Position numbers and translations under genes: made by a program. A DNA stretch of 64,000 nucleotides, taken from Paenibacillus pinisoli. GTDB taxonomy: Bacteria; Bacillota; Bacilli; Paenibacillales; Paenibacillaceae. Below are positions 62,517 to 64,000 of the stretch, piece after piece (the stretch's first letter is position 1; each line of letters opens with the position of its first letter). The stretch is taken from NCBI RefSeq assembly GCF_003605435.1, contig NZ_QXQB01000008.1, forward strand, positions 62,001 through 126,000. Reading direction: 5' to 3'. The notes under the pieces were generated by a model that saw only the letters and a list, made by a program, of their open reading frames with translations, searched no databases and was not told the DNA's origin.

Positions 62517-62575
62517 ATGTTTACTATGTAAACATTAAGAATATGCTTTCGATGTCATGTTTGCTTCACAAACAT
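62517..62575. promoter_or_regulatory. Two matched inverted repeats upstream of flhO
   Basis: ATGTTTAC-TAT-GTAAACAT (62517-62535) and ATGTTTG-CTTCA-CAAACAT (62557-62575) are both 19 bases long and start exactly 40 bases apart. The second ends 6 bases before the flhO ribosome-binding site. They look like paired operator sites. Confidence 0.55.
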
Positions 62576-62591
62576 TTTAGGAGGAACCATC

Positions 62592-63458
62592 ATGCTAAGA
62601 GGACTATATACGGCAGCATCGGGCATGATTGCCCAGCAGCGCCGTCACGACACGGTGACGAATAACATCGCCAATATCCATACGCCCGGCTACAAGCAGA
62701 CCAACGCGGTTACGCGCTCGTTCCCGGAGATGCTTCTGTCCTTGACAGGTGTGGATCAGGCGGAGCGTGCGACTGTCGGACGATGGACAAGCGGGGTATT
62801 CGCCGAGGAGAGTCTGTCGATCCACCTGCAGGGCGATCTGACGCAGACGAATCAGTCCTCCGATTTTGCATTGATTTCCAATATTGAAGTGGACGGACTT
62901 GCCTTTGACGCATCGGGCAAAGCGATTGGCCCTGATGGCGCGCCGGTATTTCAGCCGCAAGCTTTCTTTACTGTCCAGGATCCGAGTGGCGAGATCCGCT
63001 ATACAAGAGGCGGCAAGTTCACAGTCACTGGTGACGGCTTCCTGATGACGAGCGACGGTTCGAATGTGCTCGGCACCAACGGAGCGCCTATTCAGCTTCC
63101 GGCGGGAGTAGGACTCGACAGTCTGATTCTGACGGACGGCCAGCGTTTTGTGGATAGCAACGGCAATGATATCGGAGCGCAGCTGCTGATTACCCGAATC
63201 GATAATCCGAACGACTTGGTGCGAGAAGGCAACGGCAACTTCCGCTTTGTGGATGGGAGAGGACAAGCCCAGCCAATCGCAGCGGATGAGCGTATTGAAG
63301 TCAGACAAGGCTATGTGGAGCGCTCCAATGTGGATTCCGCTCAGGCAGCTGTAGATCTGATGGCTGCACTTCGCGCCTATGAAGCCAATCAGAAGGTCAT
63401 TCAGTTCTATGACCAGAGCTTGCAGAAAGCGGCTAATGAAGTAGGACGTGTAGGCTAG
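62592..63458 (+). CDS. flhO: Flagellar basal-body rod protein (FlhO, FlgG-like)
   Basis: Distal-rod/hook-family protein, 288 residues. N-terminal MLRGLYTAASGMIAQQRRHD and NNIANIHTPGYK carry the rod-protein signature; the C-terminus has YVERSNVDSAQAAVDLMAAL and YEANQKVIQFYDQSLQ, the coiled assembly segments. Start ATG follows TAGGAGGAA. In B. subtilis flhO and flhP lie after mbl, as here. Confidence 0.95.
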   Translation: MLRGLYTAASGMIAQQRRHDTVTNNIANIHTPGYKQTNAVTRSFPEMLLSLTGVDQAERATVGRWTSGVFAEESLSIHLQGDLTQTNQSSDFALISNIEVDGLAFDASGKAIGPDGAPVFQPQAFFTVQDPSGEIRYTRGGKFTVTGDGFLMTSDGSNVLGTNGAPIQLPAGVGLDSLILTDGQRFVDSNGNDIGAQLLITRIDNPNDLVREGNGNFRFVDGRGQAQPIAADERIEVRQGYVERSNVDSAQAAVDLMAALRAYEANQKVIQFYDQSLQKAANEVGRVG

Positions 63459-63492
63459 ACCATCCGGACAAGCTAAGAGGAGGAACTGCGGA

Positions 63493-64000
63493 ATGAATGC
63501 ATCCATGATCAATGCAATGGTATCGATGAACGCGCTTCAGCAGAAGTTGGATATCATTGCTGACAATGTAGCTAACGTCAATACAGTAGGCTACAAGAAG
63601 AAGGAAGCGACCTTCGAGGATCTGCTTAATAATGTCAAGAGACAACCGGGTACATTTGATCAGCCGGGCCGGCTGACTCCGCTTAATTTCAATCAGGGCT
63701 GGGGCTCCAAGCTAACCATGATTCAGCCGAATTTGTCCCAGGGACCGATGAAAGAAACAGGCGTACCGACGGACCTCGCCATTGAAGGAAATGCGCTGTT
63801 CGAGGTGCAGGTTGACGGTGCGGGCAACCGCGCTTATACGCGCAGCGGGGCCTTCCAGTTGACGATGGCGGCAAACGGTGATACGATTTTGGCAACGGAA
63901 AATGGCTATCCGGTTATTGCAAATATCCCTGACGGCAACGGAAATATCGTCGAAGGGAATATTGTGTTGCCTGCCGGCTACAAACTCCGTGTCGATGCTG
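63493..64000 (+). CDS. flhP: Flagellar hook-basal body protein (FlhP), partial
   Basis: The gene runs off the right edge; about 169 residues are visible. N-terminus: MNASMINAMVSMNALQQKLD, then DNVANVNTVGYKKKEATFED, the flagellar rod/hook signature. Start ATG 63493 follows AAGAGGAGG. It is the second gene of the flhO-flhP pair. Confidence 0.93.
   Translation, partial: MNASMINAMVSMNALQQKLDIIADNVANVNTVGYKKKEATFEDLLNNVKRQPGTFDQPGRLTPLNFNQGWGSKLTMIQPNLSQGPMKETGVPTDLAIEGNALFEVQVDGAGNRAYTRSGAFQLTMAANGDTILATENGYPVIANIPDGNGNIVEGNIVLPAGYKLRVDA

Noticed and set aside
1..64000. CRISPR array, tRNA, rRNA, prophage
   Set aside because: No regularly spaced repeats, no cloverleaf or rRNA sequence and no phage genes were seen on reading through.

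Overview
The window reads as part of a chromosome from a spore-forming Firmicute of the Paenibacillaceae, most likely Paenibacillus or a close relative. Reasons: the gene order prfA-prmC ... spoIIR-ywlC-mntP-ywlE-rpiB-ywlG-glyA ... upp-mnaA-atp ... ywzB(DUF1146)-murA-spoIID-spoIIQ-spoIIID-mbl-flhO-flhP follows the Bacillus subtilis order, but it is interrupted by blocks B. subtilis lacks here (L-serine dehydratase, an ECF41 sigma factor, opp, a Van-like cluster, an 11-subunit complex I). Coding GC is moderate to high, GTG and TTG starts are common, and large S-layer-homology proteins are present. This is inference from sequence and synteny; no database search was run.

Layout. 1-257: end of ychF. 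306-3568: a decayed accessory patch with IS4-type and IS66-type transposase relics, an AT-rich orphan secreted protein and a broken surface-protein gene. 3649-3692: four TGTG-type 9-mers at exact 11-bp spacing, upstream of prfA. 3787-7794: prfA, prmC, sdaAB-sdaAA. 7863-9258 (minus): an AhpD-like protein and its ECF41 sigma factor. 9406-15300: spoIIR, ywlC, mntP, ywlE, then a ZTP riboswitch with terminator ahead of rpiB-ywlG-glyA. 15301-16205: AT-rich intergenic DNA with nested palindromes. 16206-21883: oppABCDF. 21990-24203 (minus): an eight-repeat Big_2 protein. 24455-25558: an MscS channel.

25722-29796 is the most distinctive block: a D-Ala-D-X ligase, a PLP racemase, a cytoplasmic VanXY-like D,D-peptidase and a membrane protein closely resembling the acyltransferase-like half of VanT. 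They lie in one tight operon, as if a VanC/VanG-type cassette carried VanT as two genes. 29978-30189 is a MITE-like element between the upp promoter and upp. 30241-39479: upp, mnaA and the complete F1Fo-ATP synthase operon (atpZ-I-B-E-F-H-A-G-D-C). 39703-42456: an SLH/GLUG surface protein. 42632-52987: nuoABCDHIJKLMN without nuoEFG, with Ala/Glu/Pro-rich expansions in NuoC and NuoN. 53310-56504: a subtilase with PPC and SLH domains. 56536 to the end: DUF1146, murA, spoIID, spoIIQ, spoIIID, mbl, flhO and the start of flhP.

Together the genes cover translation termination, one-carbon and purine-linked metabolism, peptide uptake, energy coupling (proton-pumping complex I and ATP synthase), peptidoglycan precursor chemistry and the forespore/mother-cell engulfment machinery. 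Promoters resembling sigma-F (spoIIR, spoIIQ), sigma-E (spoIIID) and ECF41 types can be read directly. No rRNA, tRNA, CRISPR array or prophage was seen.
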